From: Porphyromonas gulae DSM 15663
GTDB taxonomy: Bacteria > Bacteroidota > Bacteroidia > Bacteroidales > Porphyromonadaceae
DNA length: 64,000 bases
Assembly: GCF_000378065.1 (NCBI RefSeq)
Contig: NZ_KB899154.1
Coordinates: 1 to 64,000, forward strand
Direction of reading: 5' to 3'
Shown here: one piece after another, positions 8,307 to 17,362 of the stretch
Layout of the letters: each line of letters opens with the position of its first letter
Position numbering within the stretch: position 1 is the stretch's first letter
The notes under the pieces: model-generated
What the model was told of the DNA's origin: nothing
Database searches by the model: none
Seen by the model: only the letters and a program-made list of their open reading frames with translations
Made by a program: the position numbers and the translations under genes

Positions 8307-10469
8307 ATGAAAAAAAGACTATTGCTCCCCCTCTTTGCAGCTCTCTGCCTGAGCCAGATAGCTCATGCTGACGAGGGTATGTGGCTGATGCAACAGCTCG
8401 GACGGAAGTATGCGCAGATGAAAGAACGCGGCCTCAAGATGAAGGAATACGACCTTTACAACCCCAACGGCACATCACTGAAAGATGCCGTAGTACTATT
8501 CGATGGAGGATGTACGGGCGAAGTCGTTTCCGATCGCGGACTCGTACTGACCAATCACCACTGCGGATACGATATGATCCAGGCTCACAGCACGCTCGAA
8601 CACAACTACCTCGAAGACGGATTTTGGGCGATGAGCGAAGCAGATGAATTACCGAACAAGGATATTTCCGTGGTATTCATCGACAAGATCGAAGATGTTA
8701 CGGACTACGTCAAGAAAGAACTCAAAGCCATCAAAGATCCCAACAGCATGGACTACCTCTCTCCGAAGTACCTGCAAAAGTTGGCTGACAAAAAGGCCGG
8801 CAAGAACTTCTCTGCCAAGAATCCGGGACTTTCCGTAGAGATCAAAGCCTTCTATGGGGGCAATCTCTACCTGATGTTTACCAAAAAGACTTATACGGAT
8901 GTTCGACTGGTGGGAGCACCTCCCAGCAGCATAGGCAAATTCGGTGCCGACACGGACAACTGGATCTGGCCTCGTCATACAGGCGACTTCTCCATCTTCC
9001 GTATCTATGGAGACAAGAACGGCAATCCCGCACCATACTCCAAAGACAATGTTCCACTCAAGCCGAAGCGTTTCTTCAACCTCTCTCTTGGTGGAGTACA
9101 AGAGAACGACTACGCCATGATAATGGGTTTCCCCGGTACTACGCACCGCTATTTCACAGCTTCGGAAGTAGACGAATGGAAGAGCATCGACAACGATATT
9201 CGCATCCGTATGCGTGATATTCGTCAGGGTGTCATGCTTAGGGAAATGCTGGCCGATCCTCAGATCAAAATCATGTATTCAGCTAAATATGCCGCCTCAC
9301 AGAATGCTTACAAACGAGCCATAGGTGCCAACTGGGCAATCAAGACACGTGGTCTGCGTCAAAACAAACAGGCGATGCAGGACAGGCTGATCGCATGGGG
9401 AGCGAAGCAGGGTACTCCTCTATATGAAGAGGCCGTACACGAAATCGATGCTACGGTAGCCAAGCGTGCGGATCTGCGCCGTCGTTATTGGATGATAGAA
9501 GAGGGCATCATCCGTGGGATCGAGTTTGCCCGTTCTCCTATCCCTACCGAAGATGAAATGAAAGCTCTGCAAGGCAATGACGCTTCGGCTCGCAAGGAAG
9601 CGATCGATAAGATTCGTACACGCTACAGCAAGTTTGCCAACAAGGACTACAGTGCAGAGGTGGACAAGAAAGTGGCTGTAGCCATGCTGACAGAATATCT
9701 CAAGGAAATACCCTATGAGAATCTGCCTCTCCATTTGCGTCTCGTAAGAGACCGCTTTACAGGAGATGTTCAGGCCTATGTGGACGACATATTCGCTCGT
9801 TCCGTATTCGGTAGCGAAGCGCAGTTCAATGCCTTTGCAGCAGCACCTTCTGCAGAAAAACTTGCCGAAGATCCCATGGTACTCTTCGCCTCTTCGGTTT
9901 TCGACGAATACCGCAAACTCTACAACGAACTTCGTCCCTATGACGATCCCATTCTAAGGGCACAACGCACCTACATTGCAGGTCTCTTGGCAATGGATGG
10001 TGATCAGGATCAATTCCCTGATGCAAACCTGACGCTTCGTTTCACCTATGGTCAAGTGAAGGGCTATTCGCCCCGTGACAATGTTTACTACGGACACCAA
10101 ACCACGTTGGATGGTGTAATGGAGAAAGAAGATCCCGATAATTGGGAATTCGTAGTCGATCCTAAACTCAAAGCCGTGTATGAGCGCAAAGACTTCGGAC
10201 GTTATGCCGATCGCAACGGTCGCATGCCTGTAGCTTTCTGTGCCACTACGCATACAACCGGTGGCAATTCGGGCAGCCCCGTCATGAATGCCAATGGTGA
10301 GCTGATCGGTCTGAACTTCGACCGTAACTGGGAAGGCGTTGGTGGTGACATCCAGTATTTGGCCGACTACCAGCGCAGTATCATTGTGGATATTCGCTAT
10401 GTCCTGCTTGTGATAGACAAGGTAGGTGGTTGCCAACGCCTGTTGGATGAAATGAATATCGTTCCCTAA
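8307..10469 (+). CDS. dpp11: Dipeptidyl-peptidase 11 (Asp/Glu-specific, S46 family)
   Basis: A 720-residue exported serine peptidase that removes dipeptides with Asp or Glu in the second position, supplying acidic dipeptides to an organism that lives on amino acids. A signal peptide of about 21 residues ends at AHA. The chymotrypsin-like triad is present at its published positions: His85 in TNHHCGY, Asp227 in HTGDFSI and Ser655 in GGNSGSPV. Arg673 in LNFDRNWEG is the residue that gives DPP11 its acidic-residue preference, separating it from DPP7. The length agrees exactly with P. gingivalis DPP11. The protein acts in the periplasm or at the cell surface. A terminator follows directly. Confidence 0.97.
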   Translation: MKKRLLLPLFAALCLSQIAHADEGMWLMQQLGRKYAQMKERGLKMKEYDLYNPNGTSLKDAVVLFDGGCTGEVVSDRGLVLTNHHCGYDMIQAHSTLEHNYLEDGFWAMSEADELPNKDISVVFIDKIEDVTDYVKKELKAIKDPNSMDYLSPKYLQKLADKKAGKNFSAKNPGLSVEIKAFYGGNLYLMFTKKTYTDVRLVGAPPSSIGKFGADTDNWIWPRHTGDFSIFRIYGDKNGNPAPYSKDNVPLKPKRFFNLSLGGVQENDYAMIMGFPGTTHRYFTASEVDEWKSIDNDIRIRMRDIRQGVMLREMLADPQIKIMYSAKYAASQNAYKRAIGANWAIKTRGLRQNKQAMQDRLIAWGAKQGTPLYEEAVHEIDATVAKRADLRRRYWMIEEGIIRGIEFARSPIPTEDEMKALQGNDASARKEAIDKIRTRYSKFANKDYSAEVDKKVAVAMLTEYLKEIPYENLPLHLRLVRDRFTGDVQAYVDDIFARSVFGSEAQFNAFAAAPSAEKLAEDPMVLFASSVFDEYRKLYNELRPYDDPILRAQRTYIAGLLAMDGDQDQFPDANLTLRFTYGQVKGYSPRDNVYYGHQTTLDGVMEKEDPDNWEFVVDPKLKAVYERKDFGRYADRNGRMPVAFCATTHTTGGNSGSPVMNANGELIGLNFDRNWEGVGGDIQYLADYQRSIIVDIRYVLLVIDKVGGCQRLLDEMNIVP

Positions 10470-10475
10470 AGCCGT

Positions 10476-10508
10476 AAGAGGTGTGTCGGACGTCCGGCAC
10501 ACCTCTTT
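10476..10508. terminator. Terminator after dpp11
   Basis: AAGAGGTGTG pairs with CACACCTCTT around an inner CGGACGTCCG palindrome, followed by TTTC. It begins 6 bp after the dpp11 stop. Confidence 0.75.
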
Positions 10509-10624
10509 CAATTATAAATCACATTCTCATACAGACACCGCTATTCATAATTAGGATTTACACGAATCTTGCACGGAGGGCAAAGCCCTCAAAAAAAAAC
10601 ATCAACAACAAATACCCTAACAAC

Positions 10625-12613
10625 ATGAGATTGAACCTAAGCTCCATGATTTCTCTATCCGAAATACCGGAGCGATACTACCGTCCGCAGAATACTTACG
10701 AAGAGACCCTGCTACGTCGGTTCGAGAATATACCGACCAATATATACCGCACCAACGACGAAGCAGCAGAAGTCATTGCCAACGAAATAGCCAAAGATAT
10801 ACGGGAGTCGCAGGCACAACACAAATACTACACACTGGCTCTGTCCGGAGGCAATTCGCCGGTCATCGTGTATGACAAACTGATACAAAAACACCGCGAC
10901 GAAGGACTCAGCTTCCGCAACGTGATTGCCTTCACCGTATTCGAATACTATCCGCCGGTGAGCGAGAACTTGGGCTGTCTGGCCAAGTTGCGCAAGGACT
11001 TTCTCGACCATATCGACATCCTGCCGGAGAACATTATGGCACCCGATGTATATGCTTCGGAAGAAAACCTACTGCAAGCCTGTCAGGATTACGAATCCAA
11101 AATAGACAGCTTGGGTGGCATCAGACACATGCTCCTCGGCATCGGATCGGCCGGCAGTATCGCCTTCAACAGCCCGGGTACGCATCCCAACACATACACG
11201 CGCCTTGTCGTACTCGGCCATACGGAGCACAACGATGCTCTGACCATATTCAGCTCCCACGACACCATCCCCCCATCGGCTATCAGTATGGGACTGGCTA
11301 CCATCCAGAAAGCTCACAAGGTGACCCTGCTGGCATGGGGAGAGAGCAAAGCGGAAGTAATAGCCCAAGCTATCGAAGGAAAGATTAGCGAGGCCTCTCC
11401 GGCTTCGTCCTTGCAACTACATCGCAATGCTTCCATCGTGTTGGATCTGTCGGCATCGTCTTGTCTCACGAGGATCAATCGTCCTTGGCTGGTGACGAGC
11501 TGTATCTGGAACAAACAGCTCATACGCAGGGCAGTAGTATGGCTGTGCGGACTGACCGGCAAGCCCATCCTGAAGCTGACGAACAAGGACTATACGGAGA
11601 ACGGACTGGGTGAATTGCTGGCCAAATACGGCTCGGCCTACGAGGTAAACATCAAGCTCTTCAACGACATCCAGCACACCATCACCGGCTGGCCGGGCGG
11701 AAAGCCCAATGCCGATGACAGCAGCAGGCCGGAGAGAGCACTACCCTATCCCAAGAGGGTGGTTATCTTCAGTCCACACCCCGATGATGACGTCATTTCG
11801 ATGGGTGGAACATTCCACAAACTGGTCAATCAGGGACACGATGTACATGTAGCCTACCAGACCTCCGGCAATATAGCCGTAGGGGATGAAGAAGTGATTC
11901 GATACGTGTCGTACCTCAGAAATGTATGCCGCCGGTACGGGCAAGAGAGCAGCCCCATTCTGGCCAAAGCAGAAGAAGTGCGGCACTATCTCATGCACAA
12001 AAAGATAGAAGGGGATCCCGAGCAGGAGGATATCAGGTTTATGAAAGGAACCATCCGACGCGAAGAAGCCCGAACGGCATGCAGATACTTGGGATTGCCG
12101 GAGGATCATGTTCATTTCCTCGATCTGCCTTTCTATGAGACGGGATTGATCAGGAAAAATCCTTTGGGAGAGGAAGACGTGTGCATCATCATAGCTCTAT
12201 TGGAAGAGATACAGCCACACCAGATATTCGTAGCAGGGGATTTGGCCGATCCGCACGGCACGCATCGCGTTTGTCTGAACGCCGTTTTGGCAGCTATAGA
12301 CGAGCTGAAAGAGGAGCCTTGGTTCAAGGAAGATTGTCGCGTATGGATGTATCGCGGGGCATGGGCAGAGTGGGAAATGGACTACATAGAGATGGCTGTA
12401 CCGATGAGTCCGGACGAACTCCGCTTCAAACGAAACAGCATCCTCAAGCATCAGTCCCAAATGGAGTCCGCCCCCTTCCTTGGCGATGACGAACGGCTCT
12501 TCTGGCAGAGGGCAGAGGATCGAAACAGACAAACGGCCACCCTGTACGAAAAGCTCGGCTTGGCCTCCTATGAAGCCATAGAGGCATTCGTACAGTATAA
12601 GCCTGTGGAATAG
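10625..12613 (+). CDS. NagB-like / PIG-L deacetylase-like fusion protein
   Basis: This 662-residue protein joins a glucosamine-6-phosphate deaminase-like domain (about residues 15-300) to a PIG-L/LmbE domain (about 375-650). The PIG-L half keeps zinc-binding HPDDD near residue 384 and DPHGTHR, as in N-acetyl-sugar deacetylases. The NagB half has lost its catalytic set. Compared with E. coli NagB, Asp72 is Phe106 (FTVFEYY), Asp141 is Ala176, His143 is Ser178 and Glu148 is Ser183 (GIGSAGSIAFNSPG). Databases often name such proteins glucosamine-6-phosphate deaminase, but deaminase activity is unlikely. The ATG at 10625 is chosen because the upstream extension has no NagB character. Confidence 0.88.
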   Translation: MRLNLSSMISLSEIPERYYRPQNTYEETLLRRFENIPTNIYRTNDEAAEVIANEIAKDIRESQAQHKYYTLALSGGNSPVIVYDKLIQKHRDEGLSFRNVIAFTVFEYYPPVSENLGCLAKLRKDFLDHIDILPENIMAPDVYASEENLLQACQDYESKIDSLGGIRHMLLGIGSAGSIAFNSPGTHPNTYTRLVVLGHTEHNDALTIFSSHDTIPPSAISMGLATIQKAHKVTLLAWGESKAEVIAQAIEGKISEASPASSLQLHRNASIVLDLSASSCLTRINRPWLVTSCIWNKQLIRRAVVWLCGLTGKPILKLTNKDYTENGLGELLAKYGSAYEVNIKLFNDIQHTITGWPGGKPNADDSSRPERALPYPKRVVIFSPHPDDDVISMGGTFHKLVNQGHDVHVAYQTSGNIAVGDEEVIRYVSYLRNVCRRYGQESSPILAKAEEVRHYLMHKKIEGDPEQEDIRFMKGTIRREEARTACRYLGLPEDHVHFLDLPFYETGLIRKNPLGEEDVCIIIALLEEIQPHQIFVAGDLADPHGTHRVCLNAVLAAIDELKEEPWFKEDCRVWMYRGAWAEWEMDYIEMAVPMSPDELRFKRNSILKHQSQMESAPFLGDDERLFWQRAEDRNRQTATLYEKLGLASYEAIEAFVQYKPVE

Positions 12614-12634
12614 AGAAGCGGTATAAATACAGTA

Positions 12635-12690
12635 AGAGAGGCTTCCTTCATTTGTCCATTCGGGACGGAGAAGGAAGCCTCTCTGTTTTG
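12635..12690. terminator. Bidirectional terminator between the NagB-like gene and ferritin
   Basis: AGAGAGGCTTCCTT (12635-12648) pairs perfectly with AAGGAAGCCTCTCT (12671-12684) with a 22-nt loop. It serves two converging genes. Confidence 0.85.
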
Positions 12691-12720
12691 ATACCGACCT
12701 TTGCCAACGGCAGGTGGAGT

Positions 12721-13203
12721 TTATCTCTTAGCGAGCTGATGATCGATGAAGATCAGATTCTGCTCCTGAGAGAGACGGATCGTATCGACGATTTCAGCAG
12801 CAGTGGCTTCCTCTTCTACCTGCTCGCGGATATACTTCCAGAAGAAGTCCTGCGATGCCATATCTCTGGCTTCGGAGGCAGCCCTTACGACACCTTCGAT
12901 CATTTCGGTCACTTTGCATTCGTGTTCGTACACTTGTTGGAATACCTCCAATACAGAGCCGAACTTCTGGGGCACGGCATCGATAGCTTCTATCTTCACC
13001 TCACCGCCACGCTTCAGGAGGTAGTCCATCATATCGTAGGCGTGCTCCATTTCCTCGAGGCTCTGCTTTTTGAGCCAATGGGCAAAGCCGTTGTACCCTA
13101 TCTGCGCAAAATGCACGGACATGGACAGATAGAGGTTTGAAGACCACATTTCGGCCTTGATTTGGTCATTGATCGCTTTTGTTACGTTTTCGCTTATTTT
13201 CAT
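12721..13203 (-). CDS. ftn: Ferritin
   Basis: The 160-residue protein is a non-haem bacterial ferritin, which stores iron as a mineral inside a 24-subunit shell. The four-helix bundle is evident, and the ferroxidase ligands are visible: E17 in IKAEMWSSNLYLS, then EEMEHAYDMMDYL near residues 50-62 (ExxH), with later glutamates in YIREQVEEEATAAEIVDTI. Ferritin helps this haem-dependent anaerobe survive iron shortage. It is transcribed towards the NagB-like gene and shares its terminator. No clear -7 box was found in the 100 bp upstream of its start. Confidence 0.95.
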   Translation of the reverse strand: MKISENVTKAINDQIKAEMWSSNLYLSMSVHFAQIGYNGFAHWLKKQSLEEMEHAYDMMDYLLKRGGEVKIEAIDAVPQKFGSVLEVFQQVYEHECKVTEMIEGVVRAASEARDMASQDFFWKYIREQVEEEATAAEIVDTIRLSQEQNLIFIDHQLAKR

Positions 13204-13500
13204 TGTTCTGTAAATTTATTATTCGGGCCTACACAGCGAAACCCGATGATTATTTACTTCTATATCCATTAACCGAATAACACCTCCTTTTGTTCACCGC
13301 CAAAGCAATCTTGCCACACCTTAATTTGGAGCATGAGTCTGACATAAGACGAGAACTTATCTATGCCACGAAGGATCAATAACCGGACGGCTATTACGAT
13401 CTGCTCCATCCAACCACCAACCACCTTAGAAGAGCAGAGCCATATTATCGTTCGGTCGATTTACGTGCCGGAATTTTCGAGTTTGCTATCCGATAAAATG

Positions 13501-13574
13501 TGGCGCGAGAAGTTTTTTGTTTTGGCGCGAGAAGTAAAAAATTTACGCGCCAAAACGAAAAAGATCTCACGCCA
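13501..13574. repeat. 74-bp palindromic element, copy A
   Basis: Outer arms TGGCGCGAGA and TCTCACGCCA enclose an inner inverted pair (TTTTGGCGCG.. and ..CGCGCCAAAA). The same element, of the same 74-bp length, recurs at 23308-23381 and 36051-36124. The transcript of either strand would fold into one hairpin. Confidence 0.85.
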
Positions 13575-13866
13575 TTTTTTCAGGAAACACGAACGACAAT
13601 CCGAACATTTCTCACTCGTAAAATATGAAGGCAGTAAGTTATAAACGTCAAGCCTCGGGATCAATTCAGTAGTATCAGTCTACAAGCCTTATCGTCTCTC
13701 ACTTCCGAATTTCAAATTTCACGTCAATATATCTCCCTATTCCAATGGGTTGATCGCTTCTGGAGGATGCCCTACCTGATACTTAGTTCGCAGCAAGGGC
13801 AAATCCTCCATTGTCAAATATTCAGAGGAAAAACAAACTATCCTACATTATCGTGGGAGGAATGAG

Positions 13867-13874
13867 TACTTTTG
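13867..13874 (+). promoter_or_regulatory. -7 promoter box for gmd-fcl
   Basis: TACTTTTG matches TAnnTTTG. It would give a leader of about 50 nt before the ATG at 13933. Confidence 0.5.
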
Positions 13875-13932
13875 CAGGGAATCATGTTATTTGCTTGAGC
13901 CGGTCAAGATTAGGAATCCGGCCTTTCCGATT

Positions 13933-15030
13933 ATGAAAAAGAAAGTCGCATTAATCACGGGAATCACAGGGCAGGACGGCTCTTTCCTCGCCGAGTTTCT
14001 GATAGAAAAGGGGTACGAAGTGCATGGTATCCTGCGCCGTTCGTCTTCGTTCAATACGGGACGAATCGAACATCTCTATCTGGACGAATGGGTACGGGAT
14101 ATGAAGCGCGAGCGGCTGATCAATCTGCACTATGGGGACATGACGGACAGCTCCTCTTTGGTACGCATCATTCAGACCACTCGCCCCTCGGAAATATACA
14201 ATCTGGCCGCTCAAAGCCACGTCAAGGTCTCGTTCGACGTTCCGGAGTACACGGCAGAGGCCGATGCCGTGGGCACGCTTCGCCTCTTGGAAGCGGTGCG
14301 AATACTCGGATTGGAAAAAGAAACACGGATCTACCAGGCCTCTACATCCGAGCTGTTCGGCAAGGTGCAGGAAGTGCCCCAACGGGAGAGCACTCCGTTT
14401 TATCCCCGATCGCCGTACGGAGTGGCCAAGCAGTATGCTTTCTGGATCACGAAGAACTATCGCGAGAGCTACGGCATGTTTGCTGTCAATGGCATTCTCT
14501 TCAACCATGAGAGCGAACGCCGCGGCGAAACCTTCGTCACCAGAAAGATCACGCTGGCCGCTGCTCGCATCAAGCAAGGATTTCAGGACAAGCTCTACCT
14601 CGGCAATCTGGATGCCCGTCGCGACTGGGGCTATGCTCGCGACTACGTGGAGTGTATGTGGCTGATGCTACAGCACGATATGCCGGAAGACTTCGTCATC
14701 GCCACAGGGGAGATGCACAGTGTACGCGAGTTCGCTACTCTGGCATTTCGTGAAGTCGGCATAGCACTGGAGTGGAAAGGCTGCGGAGTGGAAGAGCAAG
14801 GCATAGACACCGCCACGGGACGGGTTTTGGTAGAGGTGGATCGGAAATACTTCCGTCCCTGCGAAGTGGATCAGCTATTGGGCGACCCTACCAAAGCCAA
14901 GACGCTACTGGGATGGAATCCGACAAAGACCTCTTTCGAAGAGCTGGTACGAATCATGGTCGAAGCAGACATGAGATTTGTCCAAAAGCTGCATATAAGA
15001 GCCGAAATAGACAATTCCTACGATGAATAA
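13933..15030 (+). CDS. gmd: GDP-mannose 4,6-dehydratase
   Basis: The 365-residue enzyme converts GDP-mannose to GDP-4-keto-6-deoxymannose, the first step to GDP-L-fucose. It is a short-chain dehydrogenase with the NADP-binding [18 protein letters not shown] at the N-terminus and the [12 protein letters not shown] catalytic Tyr-Lys pair near residue 158. The conserved [21 protein letters not shown] follows. The ATG at 13933 gives the expected N-terminus; the frame is open upstream to 13891 but that extension is not family-like. It overlaps fcl by 8 bp, so the two are translated together. The product feeds fucosylated surface polysaccharide or glycoprotein. Confidence 0.96.
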   Translation: MKKKVALITGITGQDGSFLAEFLIEKGYEVHGILRRSSSFNTGRIEHLYLDEWVRDMKRERLINLHYGDMTDSSSLVRIIQTTRPSEIYNLAAQSHVKVSFDVPEYTAEADAVGTLRLLEAVRILGLEKETRIYQASTSELFGKVQEVPQRESTPFYPRSPYGVAKQYAFWITKNYRESYGMFAVNGILFNHESERRGETFVTRKITLAAARIKQGFQDKLYLGNLDARRDWGYARDYVECMWLMLQHDMPEDFVIATGEMHSVREFATLAFREVGIALEWKGCGVEEQGIDTATGRVLVEVDRKYFRPCEVDQLLGDPTKAKTLLGWNPTKTSFEELVRIMVEADMRFVQKLHIRAEIDNSYDE

Positions 15031-16096
15031 AGATGCCAAAATCTATGTGGCCGGTCATCGCGGTTTGGTCGGATCAGCCATTTGGAACGATCTCCGCCGG
15101 AAGGGTTATACCAACCTTGTCGGGCGAACTCATCAGGAGCTGGACTTGCTCGATGCCGTAGCCGTCAGAGAGTTTTTCGACAAGGAAGAGCCTCAATACG
15201 TATTTCTCGCAGCTGCCTATGTGGGAGGCATCATGGCGAACAATCGTTTCCGTGCCGACTTCATCTATCGCAATCTGGGTATCCAGCAGAATATCATCGG
15301 AGAAAGCTACAGGCACCGTGTCAGCAAGCTGATGTTTCTCGGCAGTACCTGTATCTATCCGCGCGATGCCCATCAGCCGATGCGTGAGGAAGAACTGCTG
15401 ACAGCTCCGCTGGAATACACCAACGAGCCGTATGCCATAGCCAAAATCGCAGGACTGAAGATGTGCGAGAGCTTCAACCTCCAATACGGTACCAATTATA
15501 TAGCTGTGATGCCGACCAACCTGTACGGACCCAACGACAATTTCGATTTGGAGCGAAGCCATGTGCTTCCGGCCATGATCAGGAAGATTTATTTGGCCGA
15601 TTGCCTGCTTCGCCACGATGAGGAAGCAGTTAGAGCAGATTTATCTGCACGTCGCGTCGAAGGCATCAACGGGTCTTCTTCTTTCGATGATATTCTCTCC
15701 TTGCTCAAGCGGTACGGCATCACGGCCGAAAGGGTAAGCCTATGGGGTACAGGTCGTCCGATGCGCGAATTTCTATGGAGCGAGGAGATGGCCGATGCCT
15801 GCGTATTCCTCATGGAGCATCGCGACTTCTCCGATATGTACTCCCACGGGACCCAAGAGATCCGCAACTGCCATATCAACATCGGCACTGGGGAGGAAAT
15901 CTCCATTCGCGATTTGGCTTCGCTGATAGCAAAGACCATCGGTTACGAAGGCCTTATCGAGTTCGACTCCTCCAAACCGGACGGCACGATGCGCAAACTA
16001 ACGGATGTAAGCAAACTCCATGCCTTAGGCTGGAAGCACCGAATCGACATAACCACAGGAGTGCGAATGTTAGTGGATTGGTATCGTCCGAAGTAG
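15023..16096 (+). CDS. fcl: GDP-L-fucose synthase
   Basis: This 357-residue epimerase-reductase turns GDP-4-keto-6-deoxymannose into GDP-L-fucose with NADPH. The nucleotide fold starts [28 protein letters not shown] and the catalytic [15 protein letters not shown] follow. An insertion near residues 195-235 ([21 protein letters not shown]) lengthens it beyond the E. coli enzyme of about 320 residues; I recall similar insertions in Bacteroidetes homologues. It overlaps gmd and completes a two-gene GDP-fucose unit. The protein is cytosolic. Confidence 0.95.
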   Translation: MNKDAKIYVAGHRGLVGSAIWNDLRRKGYTNLVGRTHQELDLLDAVAVREFFDKEEPQYVFLAAAYVGGIMANNRFRADFIYRNLGIQQNIIGESYRHRVSKLMFLGSTCIYPRDAHQPMREEELLTAPLEYTNEPYAIAKIAGLKMCESFNLQYGTNYIAVMPTNLYGPNDNFDLERSHVLPAMIRKIYLADCLLRHDEEAVRADLSARRVEGINGSSSFDDILSLLKRYGITAERVSLWGTGRPMREFLWSEEMADACVFLMEHRDFSDMYSHGTQEIRNCHINIGTGEEISIRDLASLIAKTIGYEGLIEFDSSKPDGTMRKLTDVSKLHALGWKHRIDITTGVRMLVDWYRPK

Positions 16097-16156
16097 ACAT
16101 TCGCATACCTGCTTTCATTTATCGAACCAAAACCAAATAACAGACTGATTATTTGC

Positions 16157-16164
16157 TACCTTTG
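16157..16164 (+). promoter_or_regulatory. -7 promoter box for ilvE
   Basis: TACCTTTG matches TAnnTTTG; transcription would start near 16171 and leave a leader of about 65 nt. Confidence 0.55.
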
Positions 16165-16234
16165 CAGAGTTGCTGAATGAAAGACATTTGCAATTATCAT
16201 CTTAATCATAAACAATCTTATTCTAATTAGGATT

Positions 16235-17254
16235 ATGGAAAATATCGATTGGTCATCGCTCTCATTCGGTTATATGAAGACCGACTACAACGTGCGTTGT
16301 TACTATCGCAATGGCAAATGGGGAGAGCTTGAAGTATCCTCAGAGGAAACGATCACGATGCACATGGCTGCCACATGCCTCCACTATGGACAGGAAGCAT
16401 TCGAAGGGATGAAGGCTTTCCGGGGCAAAGACGGCAAGATCCGCCTCTTCCGCATGGACGAGAATGCCAAGCGCATGAACAGATCATGCCAAGGTGTGGT
16501 AATGGCCGAGCTGCCGCAGGAAATCTTCGAAGCAGCTGTAATCAAAGCCGTAAAGATGAACGAGCGTTTCGTTCCTCCCTACGAAAGCGGAGCTTCTCTT
16601 TACATCCGTCCGCTTGTTATCGGACTGGGTGCACAAGTGGGTGTGAAGCCGGCTCCCGAGTATCTCTTCATCGTCTTTGTAACGCCCGTAGGGCCGTATT
16701 TCAAAGAAGGATTCAAACCGACCAAGATGGCTATCTTCCGCGAGTATGACCGTGCAGCTCCTCTGGGTACGGGTACGATCAAAGTAGGCGGTAACTATGC
16801 AGCAGGTATGATCCCCACGGTGAAAGCTCACGAAATGGGCTACTCTGCAGCTATCTTCTTGGATGCCAAAGAAAAGAGGTACATAGACGAAGCCGGTCCG
16901 GCCAACTTCTTCGCCATCAAGAACAATACTTATATCACTCCCGAATCCAGCTCTATCCTGCCCTCTATCACAAATAAGAGTCTGATGCAGGTGGCTCAGG
17001 ATCTGGGTCTGAAGGTAGAGCGTCGTCCGGTAGCCGAAGACGAGCTTGCTACTTTCGAAGAAGCAGGTGCTTGTGGTACGGCAGCCGTGATCAGTCCTAT
17101 CTCCGAGATCGACGACTTGGAGAACAACAAACAGTACGTAATCAGCAAGGACGGCAAACCGGGTCCGTGGTGCGAAAAGCTCTATCACGAACTTCGTGCC
17201 ATCCAGTATGGCGACAAGCCCGACACTCATGGTTGGGTGACAATCCTCGACTAA
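16235..17254 (+). CDS. ilvE: Branched-chain amino acid aminotransferase
   Basis: The 339-residue class IV PLP aminotransferase interconverts Leu, Ile and Val with their 2-oxo acids. The PLP lysine is K183 in GTGTIKVGGNYAAG; upstream lie GQEAFEGMKAFRGKDGKIRLFR and later FLDAKEKRYIDEAGPANFFAI. In an amino-acid fermenter the enzyme probably works mainly in breakdown, giving branched-chain oxo acids for energy and branched fatty acids; that is inference. It is a single-gene unit with its own promoter and terminator. Confidence 0.95.
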   Translation: MENIDWSSLSFGYMKTDYNVRCYYRNGKWGELEVSSEETITMHMAATCLHYGQEAFEGMKAFRGKDGKIRLFRMDENAKRMNRSCQGVVMAELPQEIFEAAVIKAVKMNERFVPPYESGASLYIRPLVIGLGAQVGVKPAPEYLFIVFVTPVGPYFKEGFKPTKMAIFREYDRAAPLGTGTIKVGGNYAAGMIPTVKAHEMGYSAAIFLDAKEKRYIDEAGPANFFAIKNNTYITPESSSILPSITNKSLMQVAQDLGLKVERRPVAEDELATFEEAGACGTAAVISPISEIDDLENNKQYVISKDGKPGPWCEKLYHELRAIQYGDKPDTHGWVTILD

Positions 17255-17280
17255 TATCCCCTAATCTATTCGCTTAGAAA

Positions 17281-17318
17281 GAAAGGCATCGCAACCGAGT
17301 TGCGATGCCTTTCTCTAT
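17281..17318. terminator. Terminator after ilvE
   Basis: GAAAGGCATCGCAA pairs perfectly with TTGCGATGCCTTTC with a 5-nt loop. It can also act on the converging phospholipase-D-like gene. Confidence 0.8.
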
Positions 17319-17362
17319 TACGGATGTTCAAAAAGCGGACAACTTATGAAGCTATACGGGCT

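Larger units (their letters stand above)
13204..13932. other. Intergenic region, 729 bp, holding a palindromic repeat and the gmd promoter
   Basis: Small open frames here overlap the repeat at 13501-13574 and have no protein features. Apart from the repeat and the gmd promoter box near 13870 nothing else is recognised. Confidence 0.6.

Noticed and set aside
13363-13664. Two short genes on opposite strands
   Set aside because: Both frames run through the palindromic repeat, whose symmetry opens frames on both strands.
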